Source: Mesocentrotus franciscanus
Taxonomy: Eukaryota > Echinodermata > Echinoidea > Camarodonta > Strongylocentrotidae
Assembly: GCA_037976565.1 (NCBI GenBank)
Contig: CP137685.1
Location: forward strand, 28,144,827 to 28,208,826
Length of the DNA: 64,000 nucleotides
Reading direction: 5' to 3'
Shown here: positions 45,251 through 57,669 of the stretch, in pieces
Position numbering within the stretch: position 1 is the stretch's first letter
How the letters are laid out: every line of letters starts with the position of its first letter
Program-made: the position numbers and the translations under genes
The notes under the pieces: model-generated
What the model was told of the DNA's origin: nothing
Databases searched by the model: none
Seen by the model: only the letters and a program-made list of their open reading frames with translations

Positions 45251-45684
45251 TTAAAGTATACGCTCCTCACACTACGAAGCAGACTCAATAATGGACTCCA
45301 AACTACCAAAATGCAAACTGATCAATTCATGGGCAGTCGGCCAGTCGGGTGAATGTAATTTGTTTGTACGGTTTGGTGTCAGGGTGGTGTCAGTCTCCTT
45401 GGTAGGACTGAATTATTACCCATTATTCTCCTTTCTCTTTTGTTTTGTTTATGCCTTTATGGTCTCTTATATGAAGTGTGATGCCAGCACGTGTGTAATT
45501 GAGGTGTTACATGTGGGCTTTTAACCCAGATACTCCAAAAACAAAATGCTCATTTCCCGGATTATTTTCGGTCAAGACATATTCATCAGAAAGCAAAAAT
45601 AATGTGTGGACAACAAAGATTACTAGAATCGCATTTTTGAAATTCCTCTAACGCATCCATGCATGGTGCCGTCACGACTTACAG

Positions 45685-46211
45685 CGTGTCCACACACAAA
45701 ACAATTTATCCCGAAACTCTATAACGATACGTCGTATAAAGAATCATCGTATAAATTCCAGGGTGTCCACACACAAGAAACGTCGTATAAAGAATCATCG
45801 TATAAATTCTAGGGTGTCCACACACACAAGAAAGTAATCCCAAAACTCTACAGCGAAATGTCGTATAGGTGCGCAGTTTGCTACTGCGGTCATGAAATGG
45901 AAGCGGAAATGAGAGTTCAGGTCTCCTTTCGCGTGCGATCCGACGTTAAGCCCCGCCCAGTTAGACTAGTTCCGTCCACACACAAAATTTCCGTGATTAA
46001 GCGTGATTAGGCGTGATTAGTTATTGAGTTCTAGTTCGAAACGATGCCCAAACCTGCGTTTCGTTATACGACGTATCGTTATACGACGTATCGTTAGTAA
46101 GCGTCCACACACACAATTTCATCATATAACTATCGCGAAACGGTATAACTATCGCGAAACGGTATAACTAATCACGCCTAATCACGGAAAATGTTGTGTG
46201 TGGACAGGGGG
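45685..46211. mobile_element. Miniature TIR element rich in GTCCACACACA words
   Basis: cgtgtccacacacaaaac at the left end and gttgtgtgtggacagg at the right end are inverted. A ttacag word flanks both ends (45679-45684, 46212-46217) and may be the target duplication. The interior repeats tccacacacaa words, a ~60-bp duplicated unit (cgtcgtataaagaatcatcg at about 45730 and 45782) and atcacgcc/gcgtgat words in inverted orientation. Confidence 0.7.
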
Positions 46212-46219
46212 TTACAGAC

Positions 46220-46625
46220 ACTGCAGACGGTTAAGAAAAAGTCGAGTATTGGTATAGACATGAAAAACATTCGTGAGCTTTCCAGTTCTTGTCAATTCAG
46301 TTTGGAAGAAAATCATAATATAAACTAATTAGAAATATCCTCTAGAACGGTTTGCTTTCAAATGCCCTTTAATTCGAATTATGACGATAGATAGGTGAAT
46401 AAGTTTAATTAGACCAAACTCTTTGGTAAGTCCCTTATATCCATTTCTTTGTGCAGTCACTGCATTGTAAGTGATATTCAACAAGAGCGAGTCAATTTCT
46501 TTTTCATTTTGATCACGCCAAAACCTCACGTATACATCACTTCCTATGAACTACCTTGTATGACTGCAAGATTAACCTTCCAAAATAAACCGCTTTACTA
46601 AAATATTAAAATGCCATGCATACTG
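46220..46625. other. No gene recognised
   Basis: AT-rich; nothing identified. Confidence 0.5.
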
Positions 46626-46627
46626 TT

Positions 46628-46795
46628 GAAAGAAAGGTTGTTCTTGACAACCCGTAAGCTTTCCCGAGGCTTGCCCGACATAGCAACAGTAATGTATGCA
46701 GGCTGCATTCCAAGCATTGCAATTCATTCATTGATAAGAGTTTAATGGATAACTCGTCACTAGGTCCCCAGGAAAGAAACGTCCATAAATTTGAA
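46628..46795 (+). repeat. ~170-bp interspersed repeat, copy 2 of 3
   Basis: Homologous to 38575-38745, sharing 'cgaggcttgcccgacatagc' and 'cactaggtccccaggaaag'. Confidence 0.85.
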
Positions 46796-46799
46796 TAAT

Positions 46800-48200
46800 T
46801 GTATTAGTAAGCCGGTCTATTGCTTTCAGACAATTTCTTTCACAGTGCGTGATTGAACAGAACCCAATTTTAACTTAAATGTGACGTCATGACTAAAGTA
46901 CAAAATGAGTTAATCATTGTTGACAAAAGTCTTCTTTGTCGTCCAGTGTCGTGTGTGTGCATATAAATTTCCCTTATCAGTGTATTGCTCATGTACGAAC
47001 CGTATATGGACGTCATTTTGCAAATTAATAAAAAAACAAAAATACTTCCTCGTTTCTGCTTCTCTACTAGTGGGCATGCCATTGTAAGAGTGGCTCTCAT
47101 AACTCCTTGGCGAAACTACATACCCGTATACTTTTGATATCCTGGACTCGATATGGCCAACCTTAAAGATAAAGTTGGATTCTGGTCATGCGATTAAAAT
47201 AAACTGTTCGGAAACCAGAGATTGGAAAATGTTGATTAATAATTGGCGCATAATAATAATTGATGTATGCTGTGAGGGTGTGGGAAAATATAAAAATGAT
47301 AAAGAAATGGACGCAGTCCGAGTTGCTGAAAGTCAGATGTACTTACTGTACACAAAAATACTACAGAAGGACTACACAAACAAACACGCAGCATTGCATA
47401 ACAGTTTGGCCCAAACGCCTCGGCCATTTCTTGTCATAATGGGAATACAGTGGCATTTGAATAGCAGTCATTTTCAGTAGATTTCTTTTCTAGGATAATT
47501 ATAACTCCCACACTAACGTTAAAGAATGAAAAAGCTCACAAATTATTTCCCCCCTTTCCGCTTTCACAGACCTCACTTACTTTTTAAGGCTAATCTTGAG
47601 CTCTACTGCTTAGTATGGGAATTGTATGTGGAACATGGCTATAATTCATTCTGGATTGTTTTTCCTGCAGTAGATTGATTGTTTGAACCAGAAAAAATAA
47701 AAACAAACTCACAAAAACTTGCTTGAAATCATCTTCAATAAAATAAAATTAAAAAGAACTCATTTGCACATAGTGACATGGTGTCGGGCCTACTTGCTTT
47801 GATTTCCGTATATCTGTCTATGCTCATTACTCATTTTCCACTAAAATCGTTTGGCACATGTCATTTATTTGTAATCTTGAACATTCAGTGTACGTTTTGT
47901 TGGATTCTGTGAGAATTTATTTTCTATCATTATACGAGCACTCAAGCTTATCTTTAGCATGTATAGTGTGTCGATACCGAAACCATGTATGAATAGGTCA
48001 CTTCGGATTTTGCATAAAAAACGATTTTGCAAATAAATGGTTGTATAGGCTCATTTTTTATGACTATTATCCCTGTAAATGTTGACGAAGCAAATACCAG
48101 AAACAATTAATTTGTTTAACCTTTTCCAAATCGTTGTGTGAGTGGACGACTTAATGAGAATACGTTAAGAGGCAAAAGGATGTCCATTCTGTGTTGAAGA
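46800..48200. other. No gene recognised
   Basis: A 101-codon frame at 47175-47480 has no recognisable domain and no splice signals that raise it above chance. Nothing else identified. Confidence 0.5.
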
Positions 48201-48206
48201 ATGGGA

Positions 48207-50235
48207 GTTAACGCCCTTCTGGCTCTCAACAGACAGTAGTCTTGTCCAGACGGAGGCAAGTTACCCTATAGGGTCAAGGTCGTGTTAAGAGCTAGTCGGG
48301 GGTAAATATGGCGGGGTATATGGCGGATTGGCGGGCCAAGCATGCAACTATCCGTACAACTATACGACTATATATACGTCTATCCAGCCGGCCAATCAGA
48401 ACGCATTGGGGGAAGGGGAAAAAAAAAGGGAGACAAGGAGAAAAAGGAGGGGGAAGAAAAAGGAGGGGGGAAATAGGGAAGAGAGAAGAAGAAGAAAAGA
48501 GGGAGGAAAGAAAAGGGAAGAGGAGAAAAGGAGGGGAAAGGAAGAAATGAGAAAAGAGAGGAGAGAAAAGGCGGAAAAGGAAGAAAGGGGGAAAGACGGA
48601 GAAGAGAAAAGGGGGAAAAGGAAAATAATGAGAAGGGAAAAGAAAGAAAGGGGATGATATTATAAGAAGGTGTTTTTTTTACCGGGAAAGGGGCAGGGGG
48701 GGGGGCACGTACAATTTGCAGTGTGTATAACATTGATTGAAGCTGCGCAACCATAAATGTCTCATTTTCTTTCACATTATATATCTATGTGCATAATGTC
48801 AGTATGCATGCATAGGGCTCCCCCCTAAAAACTTTCTTCAGCCCTTCCCAAAAAGTCTGCCATGCACATGAAGCAAATGATTGCGAAATCCCCCAAGCCG
48901 CTTGAAGGCCCCTCCCAAGCCCCCAACGTATTCTAGAACCGCTCAGGACTGCGTAAGCAGTTTAAAGAAATTTGTTTTGTCCAAGAACTATTTTTATGGC
49001 CATGCATGGGCAAATATATTGTAGTTTAATTCGAAAAGTCATTATACTCTTGACGGTTCGTTACTTTCTCGCAATGCCGATCAACAATAGTTACTATAGT
49101 GACTATTGACTTTTCTTGAATTTTGTAACTTTTTAATACTGTACTATTTCGTATAGAGTCATTTCGTGGTCATTCATTGTATGAAGCCAAGTTTTAGGAT
49201 GATGTGCATAATATGGCAAAGAGGAATATTCGTGGAAAGAGCGTATTTACGAGATAAAAAAGGGGGGGGTGGAGAGCCACTGTGCTAATATTATTGTAAT
49301 AATAAATTATGTCTGTTAAACTGAAAAACCGGATGGTCAGCTTAGCAGACCTGAATTTTCCACCAGTTTGCCGAAATAACAAGAAATTCTCTGTAATAAG
49401 CAACGATTTCTTTGGTCAATTTTCTTCCGTCTACCCGCAAGATTTAGACTTATGTCATGTAGTACAAAGATAAAGATTTTTAGGCCTATAAGTACCTTCC
49501 ATTAGACATGTTCAAAGTATCGGGTATAGGTGCATGGGGCTGGACCTTATTTCAAAGTACCGGGTAGGTCTTTGTTGTTTCATCACATTCCTCGTATACG
49601 GAGGCTAAAAGTACAAAGGTTGACTTAAATAATAACTCTTATCCGTCAACCGTAAACACTCAACAATAAGTGGATTATGAGAAAATAGCATTCCTTTAAT
49701 TGTGGTAGGGTCCATGCTTTAAATAATATATATAGGGAGTTAGATAATATCTGTCTGGAGTCTGAAGGGCGTAACTCATATGAGTTACCCTCTCTACAAT
49801 CCCAATATGTCTCTTAACGCATACAGTACAAACCATAATTCTTGTTAAAAAGAAAAAAGGTAAAGGATTTGTCATTTATTTCCTATGCGCACAACCACTT
49901 TCATTATTTTTCAGAAGGGGAGGGGGAGGCTATACCTTAAATTTAGAAGTCAAGCTGTATTATCGGGTAGGTGTGGCTGGTTCCGATTTCAGATTGCCGG
50001 ATAGGCCTTGTTTTCGTCATTTATCAAACTTCTATCAAACTTCTATCAGACTCCCAAGGATTGATGCGTACATGCTTTGTCAATCTTCGTGTGGAGGGCG
50101 AAATGATCGTCTTATCCGGCGTAGCAAACATCTTAACGATAAGTGGATTCTTGGTAAATACCATTCCCTTATATTGAGAGATAAAGAATTAAACATAATA
50201 ATTACCGTCTGTTGAGAGCCAGAAGCGCATTACAT
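48207..50235. mobile_element. Possible 2-kb element with inverted ends
   Basis: cgcccttctggctctcaaca (near 48213) and the complement of 50211-50229 (gttgagagccagaagcgc) are inverted copies. The right side also has a second 'taacgcccattatggctctc' at 50249-50268, forming a local hairpin. Inside, 49630-49700 and 50085-50170 are diverged duplicates ('aataagtggatt' and 'gataagtggatt'). No transposase frame. Confidence 0.45.
48415..48660. repeat. Purine-rich (GGAAAA/GGGAAG)n tract
   Basis: About 245 nt almost free of pyrimidines. Lys/Glu/Arg frames are compositional. Confidence 0.95.
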
Positions 50236-50334
50236 CATTATACTGAGTTAACGCCCATTATGGCTCTCACAAGACGATGCATAATGCGCATGAAAAGAAA
50301 AAATGAGTGAGTGCGACAGAAAGACAGAGGGGTA

Positions 50335-50428
50335 AAGGAGTGAAATTGAGGAAGTGGGGGAAAGAGAGTCAGAGAGAGAGAGGGGGGAGAGGGGGTTGAG
50401 AGTCTTGAGACAGAGTGAATGAGAAAGA

Positions 50429-50471
<43 letters not shown>

Positions 50472-50579
50472 GGGAAGAGGGGGTTGAGAGTCTTGAGACA
50501 GAGTGAATGAGAAAGAGAGAGAGAGAGGGAAGAGGGGAAGAGGGGGTTGAGAGTCTTGAGACAGAGTGAATGAGAAAGA

Positions 50580-50611
<32 letters not shown>

Positions 50612-50730
50612 GAGGGGAAGAGGGGGTTGAGAGTCTTGACAGAGTGAATGAGAAAGAGAGTGTGTGTGTGAGAGAGAGGGGGAACAGGGGAAGAGGGGGT
50701 TGAGAGTCTTGAGACAGAGTGAATGAGAAA

Positions 50731-50780
<50 letters not shown>

Positions 50781-50790
50781 AATGTGAGAG
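50335..50790. repeat. GA/GT minisatellite, ~65-90-bp units
   Basis: The word 'ggttgagagtcttga' recurs five times, each followed by 'cagagtgaatgagaaag' and a variable (GT)n(GA)n run. Confidence 0.95.
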
Positions 50791-50896
50791 AGGAGTGCGT
50801 GGGGGGGGGGCATTAGAGAGGACAACAGTTTAAAGATAGGGTGGAGTATAACTGGTCATGCATACGATTACATTGTTCAAGCTTGTCGATGCATAC

Positions 50897-51070
50897 TTTG
50901 TGTTCTTGACAACCTGAACAATTGCCCAAGACTTGCCCGAGACTTGCCCGATACTTGCCCGACATAGCAACAAGTAATGTATACAGACTGGATTCCATGT
51001 ATTATAGTTTATTTAGTAAATAACATGTGAAAGGAATAACTCTTCGCTAGGTCCCCTGGAAAGAAACATC
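50897..51070 (+). repeat. ~170-bp interspersed repeat, copy 3 of 3
   Basis: Homologous to 38575 and 46628. Here the 'acttgcccga' word is repeated three to four times in tandem. Confidence 0.8.
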
Positions 51071-51074
51071 TCTA

Positions 51075-51880
51075 CATCATGTTTTTTATGTTGGTAAACC
51101 GGTCATTGATTAGTGAACACATGCAGAAGTATGTATGGATAGGTGGGCCCACGTACATAATATGTGGAATGGAGGTTTTGTCCAAAATTTTCAGCTATTT
51201 TCCATAAAATTATGAACTTATTCCATTAATTTTTTAAAAACAATCCAGTTCAGGGGGCATTTCTATAATGATATCCTCCCAAACTGACAAACGAATGAGA
51301 AAGCTCACAAATTAATTAGGTTTCATCTTGAAGAGACGTCACCCTTCTTTTTACTGAGTAGCGGCCTTCTTTCTATAAGAACACGAGCTTTCATGAGAAT
51401 GGTACATTGTCATAATACAGATAGTTATAATATCGAGTATTTAGGAGCGCTAAAAGCAAAAAGGTCTATAACGCTTAAAAGAAAACAAAATGTGAAGAGA
51501 AACAGAAAATACATAAACACATAAAATAGGTAAATCACATTATGTTACTGAGGGAAAAAGTATGTTCTTTTGAAAGAGACAAGAGACGTTAATTCTCTTT
51601 ACATGTTTTGTTCCAGGTTTTGGCCATAATATAATAAATGAGATGATTCGTAGAAGCACGGAGGACATGTATAACGATCACTCCCTGTTATAACACGATA
51701 GGTAGGTCTACTGTGCATGGTACTACCCTACATGTCATATCAAATGGGCAAAATATAATATTGTTATGATGGTATTATGCTAGTCTTTGGGTACAGACTT
51801 TAGTTCGATATTTTAACAAAATTGTGTTGTGATTCAAGCACCCTGAATGAGCATACTGCATAATTATAACCCAGGTTTAT
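51075..51880. other. No gene recognised
   Basis: AT-rich; no exon or element identified. Confidence 0.5.
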
Positions 51881-51884
51881 ATTC

Positions 51885-52000
51885 CGTGGCTGTGTCCATC
51901 ATACTGTGGGTCTGACGGTTCATGGTTCGAGTCCCTGCTAGGGCAAGACAATATTTTATCAACATTAGCTGCCCTCGACCCAGGTGATGTCAGTATGTAC
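51885..52000 (+). mobile_element. tRNA-derived SINE
   Basis: Perfect B-box ggttcgagtcc (51923-51933) followed by 'gctgccctcgacccaggtg', the shared SINE body. The A-box region (gtggctgtgtccatcatact) is degenerate. Confidence 0.75.
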
Positions 52001-52004
52001 GAAA

Positions 52005-53335
52005 TGTCAGGAATGGCCGAGTGCCTATCTATTTATCATATTCATTCCATTACAAATTACATCGGATCTTGTATGTATTATAATCCATGCTCCATATATT
52101 ATTATTATTATTATTTTTTTTTGGGGGTTACTTACACTCCCTTCTCAAACATTATTTTATTTTGTAATATTAAAAACAGCACTGCTCATGGAATTATATT
52201 AGTATATGTTGTAATGTCTAGATTAGTAATCATTCGGAAAATGGCCAATATACTATATATCTATATAGGTACTATTGTCCCAGCTGAGTCATAGGTTTAG
52301 TATGTCGGGCTATAACTGTGCAAGGCAGATGTCTATAACACATTTGTTGAAAAGAAAATCAATATATTCTTATAAAATATATTGTCTGTGTCACACAAAC
52401 TGACTATTGATTTTGCGTGGACCGTTTCACAACATACATGTAGATGGGAATCTTTTTCAGAACGTTCCTGCAAATGCCTTAATCTAGGAACAAATTTAAT
52501 ATATAATCCCGGGCTTATACATTTTATTAAAAACTCAAGTCTTGCAATTTTGGGGACGAATGACCGTTTGGATGTTGGTGGTGGTGGTGGTGGGGGGATG
52601 TGTCGTCCAGACTTTTTCGTCGGGGTCGTCACTCGAGTGACTCGACAATATACATCATTGGAAAATGTTTAATATTCGTATCTGAGAAAGAAACATTCCT
52701 ACGAGGTTATTTTCTTCGCAACTGCAAAGATCTTTCTGCTGTCAAGCCAGCGCTATTTTTAATGTGTGTATAATTATTATTATGTTATTTATTATTATTA
52801 TGATGATGATGATGATGATAATTATTATCAGTATCATTATAATTATTGTTTATTGTTGTTGTTGTCATTATTAGAGCTGCTTGAAGTTGCGTTGCCTTCG
52901 TGATTTCCATCTACAATGTGCATGATGTATCACTTCTAGGTTCTAGAGGAGGGGATAGTTCTTCAACCCCCACAAAAAACACGTAATTATTCTTCTTAAA
53001 CCGCACTTGTGTGCATGATGCGTGGCGATAGTATACATATTCGTGAGTGAAGGTACAGGAAATGAGTAGGTGATTGCCGAGCCACCATGCTGAGTGAAAA
53101 GTTTCTTGTTTTGACAAAAAGCACAGTCTTTTGAGACAAAATGAGAAAGTCTACAGACGGGGTGCCGATTCAGCATCCTCACTTCCTGCTTAGGGTGATG
53201 ATATTTTGAGTAATAGCATAAACAAGTATCTATTGGACGATTCCGTGCAATATTATGTCCCGTATTCTCTCAAAGGAGAAAAGAGTGAATTTTCACTCTT
53301 TTTTTCACCCCATAGGTGTCACGTAAGTGTCACGT
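52005..53335. other. No gene recognised
   Basis: Contains an (att)n run near 52095-52115 and (atg)n/(att)n runs at 52785-52870. Short frames have no domains. Confidence 0.5.
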
Positions 53336-53341
53336 ATATAT

Positions 53342-53527
53342 TAGGGACTTTTAGATTTGCACGTCGACGTAGTGGACTGCAACGTGTGCCATTCTTTCAA
53401 GGCACTGGCCCGTGCCCGGCAGTGCCTTAAAAGGACGTCACATTACCTTAAAAGGATGTCACATTACCTTAAAAGGATGTCACCGTGGCAGTCCACGTTC
53501 TCGTCGTGTAAAATCTAAAAGTCCCTA
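53342..53527. mobile_element. Miniature element with CArG-type repeats, copy 2
   Basis: It has the same ends as 29581-29696 and an extended TIR (cacgtcgacg and cgtcgtg words). It has three tandem 21-bp units starting ccttaaaagg at 53425, 53446 and 53467, against two in copy 1. Confidence 0.88.
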
Positions 53528-53547
53528 TTAAGTGATCACTTGTTTAA

Positions 53548-54075
53548 AGGTACTATGTCCCATTTGCAGGCCAAAAAAATGAAAAAGTTAAATTCCCATG
53601 GCATTTGAAAGACAATACTAATTTAGAACTTCCCTAAAAAAGGGGGCTTGAAAATGTCTTTAAGTGGGAAAATAACGACTATTAGTTGTCGAATCGACTT
53701 AGGAGCTATAGAGCCAGTAAGTAATAGTCTGATTTTTCAGACCATTGTACCGAATGGTCGTACGTTTTATGCTGCGCAAAGATTCAATCAGTTTAATTTT
53801 GGCCATTACAAGAAGTGGGTTATTGATGTAGACAAATGCTCATGTACCCTTTACAGCTCATTTTATGTATGTTATTACCAAAGATGAAAAAGCCAGTCAG
53901 TCACTCAATAGTGTCTGACAGTGAAGTCTAGCAAGTAAACGGGTTTCCTTGCATAATTTGAATATTAGGATACTGCTGACGTTTAAATTTCACAGATAGG
54001 ACATACATGACATATTCATAATTCCTGCAAAGTTCTACAGAATTTGATGTTGGCTGCAAAAGGGACATAGTATCT
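53548..54075 (+). mobile_element. TTAA-type miniature element, copy 4
   Basis: Left ttaa (53544-53547), right ttca. 528 bp, with the family ends and the intact 79-codon frame at 53648-53887. It lies only 20 bp from the preceding miniature element. Confidence 0.9.
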
Positions 54076-54079
54076 TTCA

Positions 54080-54460
54080 GAATGAATATCGATTGATTTC
54101 CGAGTGCTTTCTAAAAAGAAAAGAGTTAAATTTCACTCTATTTTCGCTACATTTTCATTCTCTAGACTTGACCAATTTCTGGTATCACTAATTTTATCAA
54201 ATGTTAGTGATATAAGATGATATCAAGAGATTTTTCATTCTTGAATGAAATGATTAGGATTAAGTTTTTTGCAGGCACAAACCCCTCCCGATTCGGTTGT
54301 AACACATGGGTCCCAGTACGTGTCTAGACCTTCTACTCATTGTGACACTTCCAGGGACCGACAGTTAGGCTCAGCTCACTCGAGGCTAAGTTACGGCTTT
54401 ATGGAATTTTGTTAAGTGTCAAAATGAGAGTTGGTGCCTGTGGATTATGATATTGTCTGA
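54080..54460. other. Spacer between TTAA-element copies
   Basis: About 385 bp with no recognisable feature. Confidence 0.5.
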
Positions 54461-54993
54461 AGGGACTATGTCCCATTTGCAGGCCCAAAAAATGAAAAGG
54501 TTAAATTTCAACGGCATATGAAAGACAATACTAATTTAGAACTTCCCTAAAAAAAAAGGGGGCTCGAAAATGTCTTTCAGTGGGGAAATAACGACTATTA
54601 GTTGTCGAATCGACTTAGGAGCTATAGAGCCAGTAAGTAATTGTCTGATTTTTCAGACCATTGTACCGAATGGTCGTACGTTTTATGCTGCGCCAAGATT
54701 CAATCAGTTTAATTTTGGCCATTACAAGAAGTGGGTTATTGATGTAGACAAATGCTCATGTACCCTTTACAGCTCATTTTATGTATGTTATTACCAAAGA
54801 TGAATAAAAGCCAGTCAGTCACTCAATAGTGTCTGACAGTGAAGTCTAGCAAGTAAACGGGTTTCCTTGCATAATTTGAATATTAGGACACTGCTAATGT
54901 TTAAATTTCACCGATAGGACATACATGACATATTCATAAGTCCTGCAAAGTTCTACAGAATTTGATGTTGGCTGCAAAAGGAACATAGTATCG
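54461..54993 (+). mobile_element. TTAA-type miniature element, copy 5
   Basis: The most diverged copy: left end reads agggactatgtccc after ctga, right end is followed by ttaa. The frame at 54570-54803 has four amino-acid replacements (L to F, K to E, S to C, Q to P). Confidence 0.88.
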
Positions 54994-55114
54994 TTAATAT
55001 CTATCTTAATGTCTGTCTATGGCTCTATGCCCCTCCTTTCTCCAGTGTTCTAGGGCATCATTAATCGATATCAGGTCCGTATTTTGTTCATTTTCTGGTA
55101 ATATCTCTTGCTCA

Positions 55115-55300
55115 TCTTTCTCTCTCTCTCTCTCTCTCTCACTTACTCTTCAAACATCTTCATAGTTCATTTCTCTTTTCCTCTCCCGCTTCTTTTGCCA
55201 TCTCTGTCCCATCCTTCCTTCCTTCCTTCCTTCCTTCCTTTCTTTCTTTCTTTATCCTCTCTTTCGTTAAGTATCTGTCCCTCTTTTTATTTCATTCTTT
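55115..55300. repeat. (TC)n and (TTCC)n microsatellites
   Basis: tctctctctctctctctctc at 55120-55140 and ccttccttccttccttcctt at about 55214-55250. Confidence 0.95.
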
Positions 55301-55446
55301 GTTCTGTGAATGAGGCAAACTTGAAGTCCTGTGGGCTTCTATAATGTGAACATGTAATACTTGTTTACTGTATGTATCAGGGTGGGTTGGTTCGTATGTT
55401 TTACGTGTCTGCTAAGTAAGCATGTGTATGCTTGTATCAAAGTAAG

Positions 55447-55603
55447 CAACCAGGGGACCGACGGCTCTAAGTCCTCTCCGAGGGACTTGGTAATGAGGAT
55501 TAATGCTTCACAATGCTTCAAGGGCAGTGGCGCATCGACTTGGTTTCGAACCCGGGACCTCCCGGTTACGAGACCACTGCTCTACTGCTTAGCCATCGCC
55601 CCT
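55447..55603 (-). mobile_element. tRNA-derived SINE
   Basis: On the minus strand ggggcgatggctaagcagta and a B-box ggttcgaaacc (55542-55552) form a clear tRNA-like head. The body reads 'gaggacttagagccgtcggt' and 'cccctggttgctt'. It differs in body from the other SINEs, so it is a separate family. Confidence 0.85.
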
Positions 55604-55789
55604 CCAAATTATTGTAGGCCTATACATCAAATTCAGCGTGACGAGGTTCGTGCCATAGACATTGATTGAGGATCTGCCACGTTCAGATTTCGTGTAGATC
55701 AAGATTGAGCCTCGCAAAGTAATGTAACATATTAATTTTGCCACCCAAATAACGTGAAGAGAAAGGGTGTGGCGTCAAGATTTAGTACA

Positions 55790-55965
55790 AGAAAGTACGA
55801 GAGAGAAGGAGAGGGAGAGAGAGAGAGGGAGAGAGAGAGAGAGAGAGAGAGAGATCTACGGAGTCTCCCATAGGGAGGTTGGCAGAAAGGGTCAGAGAAA
55901 GAGAGAGAGAAAGAGAATCATTGTGTGTGTGGGTGAGAGAGAGAGAGAGAGAGAGGGGTCAGAGA
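55790..55965. repeat. (GA)n tract
   Basis: Two (GA)n runs separated by a short unique stretch. Confidence 0.95.
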
Positions 55966-56082
55966 GGTCAAAGAGACGGTGATGGACAAGACAGAGGTGG
56001 AGATTGAGTGAGAAAGAGGGAGGGGAGATAGTGAGATATAGGGAGGGAAATAGTGATGAACGAAGACACATAGCGACCGTAA

Positions 56083-56250
56083 CTATGTAAGGGAGGAGAA
56101 AAGGAGAAGAGGGAAAAGAAGAGGAGGAAGAAGACGACGAAGAAGAAGATGATGACGATTAATAAGATGAAGACGACGAAGTAGAAAAGAAGACGAAGAA
56201 GAAAGTAATAATACTAAGAGATGGAGAGAGAGACGAAGGGACAGAAATAG
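56083..56250. repeat. (GAA/GAC)n purine-rich tract
   Basis: 'gaagaagaagatgatgacg' style repeats. Leu-rich minus-strand frames are compositional. Confidence 0.9.
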
Positions 56251-56254
56251 AGGC

Positions 56255-57290
56255 ACAGAGGCACAGAGGCACAACATAGATTATTTTATAGGAAATTAAG
56301 GAATAACTAGACAAGGAGATAGCCCTATATACTTATTTGTAGAGTTAATCAAAACCCCGTCCTTACAATGTTATCTTGCCAGACCAGCAATTTTACTTTA
56401 CCCTCAGTGACAAGTTAGTTCTCTGGTGGCGTATCACGAGGGGGGACTCCAATTTAAAGAAGGTGGAGAAGAAAAACAAAACAAACAAGGAAACGAAAAA
56501 ACAAACAACAATTAAAAAAAGGAAGAAGTGCGGTTATGATACAAACGGGGCTGGAGGTTCACTGGACAGTCGAGATCTTTGTTAATGTTCAATTCCCTCT
56601 TGTATTTGCATACTTTCATATTTACAGGGCCTCTCAGAAAAAAGTGTTATTTATTTATATATAGTTATGTAGTTTTATTTTTAGCGGGTAGCATTGTCAA
56701 TTACAAAATTGCTTTCCACATGGCCCTGTTGGCCGAGACAATAATATGATTAAAGATTGAAATCATAGACCAATTAATTGCCAAGTTCTATAAACATGTA
56801 CCAAATAATGATATAAGGCAAACTAAGAATAATCTAACAATAATGAAGGCGAATTCAAAGACTTTCGTTGAACAACAGAAAAATAAAACAATTTAAAACT
56901 AAACCTGACCATACATTTTCAAACTAACATTAAAGGAAAAATTGTTTGTTTTTAAAAGTAGCAACATATTTCAGGATTCTATAATATCCCAACGTTTTGT
57001 CGTTGATATGTACATGTATATCAGCTATAAAATTGAATCATTCAGTGACAATTTATAGGCATATAATGAGCGGCTATTTTTTTTTTTAATTCACACTAAG
57101 ACTGTTCCACCTTGTATATCCCATGTATTCGAAAGTACGACTTGCATTTTTCATACTCGCAGAGCTACTCTTTTGAAATATAACAAATGAATCAAGTAAA
57201 TATATAAATAAAATCCCACCGGTTACGGTATGGTGGTGGGGGGTTGGGGTGGGGTGGGTTCCAACTCCCTTGTATCAATTTCTGAATAGG
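56255..57290. other. No gene recognised
   Basis: AT-rich with a few short homopolymers. 'cagggcctctcagaaaaaag' near 56627 and 'catggccctgttggccgaga' near 56719 may be old LINE 3' sequence. Confidence 0.45.
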
Positions 57291-57299
57291 CCTCTGTAG

Positions 57300-57430
57300 C
57301 AGCGCCGTAGCCAGAGTTTGATGTTTGGGGGGGGGCACATACATGTAATTGATCGACGTCCTGGGGAGGGGTCTATGAGGAAGTGTGTATGATCTTGGAA
57401 ATTTTGGGGGGACCCCTGGCTACGTGCCTG
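57300..57430. mobile_element. Non-autonomous hAT element C
   Basis: It starts cagcgccgtagccag and ends ctggctacgtgcctg, with an exact 8-bp duplication ctctgtag at 57292-57299 and 57431-57438. Length 131 bp. Terminal sequence differs from elements A and B. Confidence 0.92.
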
Positions 57431-57669
57431 CTCTGTAGTAGGCATTCTTGAAGGGAAATAAATGAACAGATATATCTTGGAAACAGCTTGTGCATCACAC
57501 ACGTTGGGGAGTATCTGAGAATGTTATTTTCAAACCCTTGGGTGATAATTATCTGTAACTAGATAAGATGACCGATGGAGAATGCATAGCTTACCTGATT
57601 GCAAAGAAAGTGGACACTCGCCCTTAGAGTCTTGTCCGTTCAATACTTAAAGTGACCGATCACACGGTT

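Noticed and set aside
47175..47480. 101-codon frame MDSGHAIK...
   Set aside because: No recognisable motif and no flanking splice or promoter evidence; length is possible by chance.
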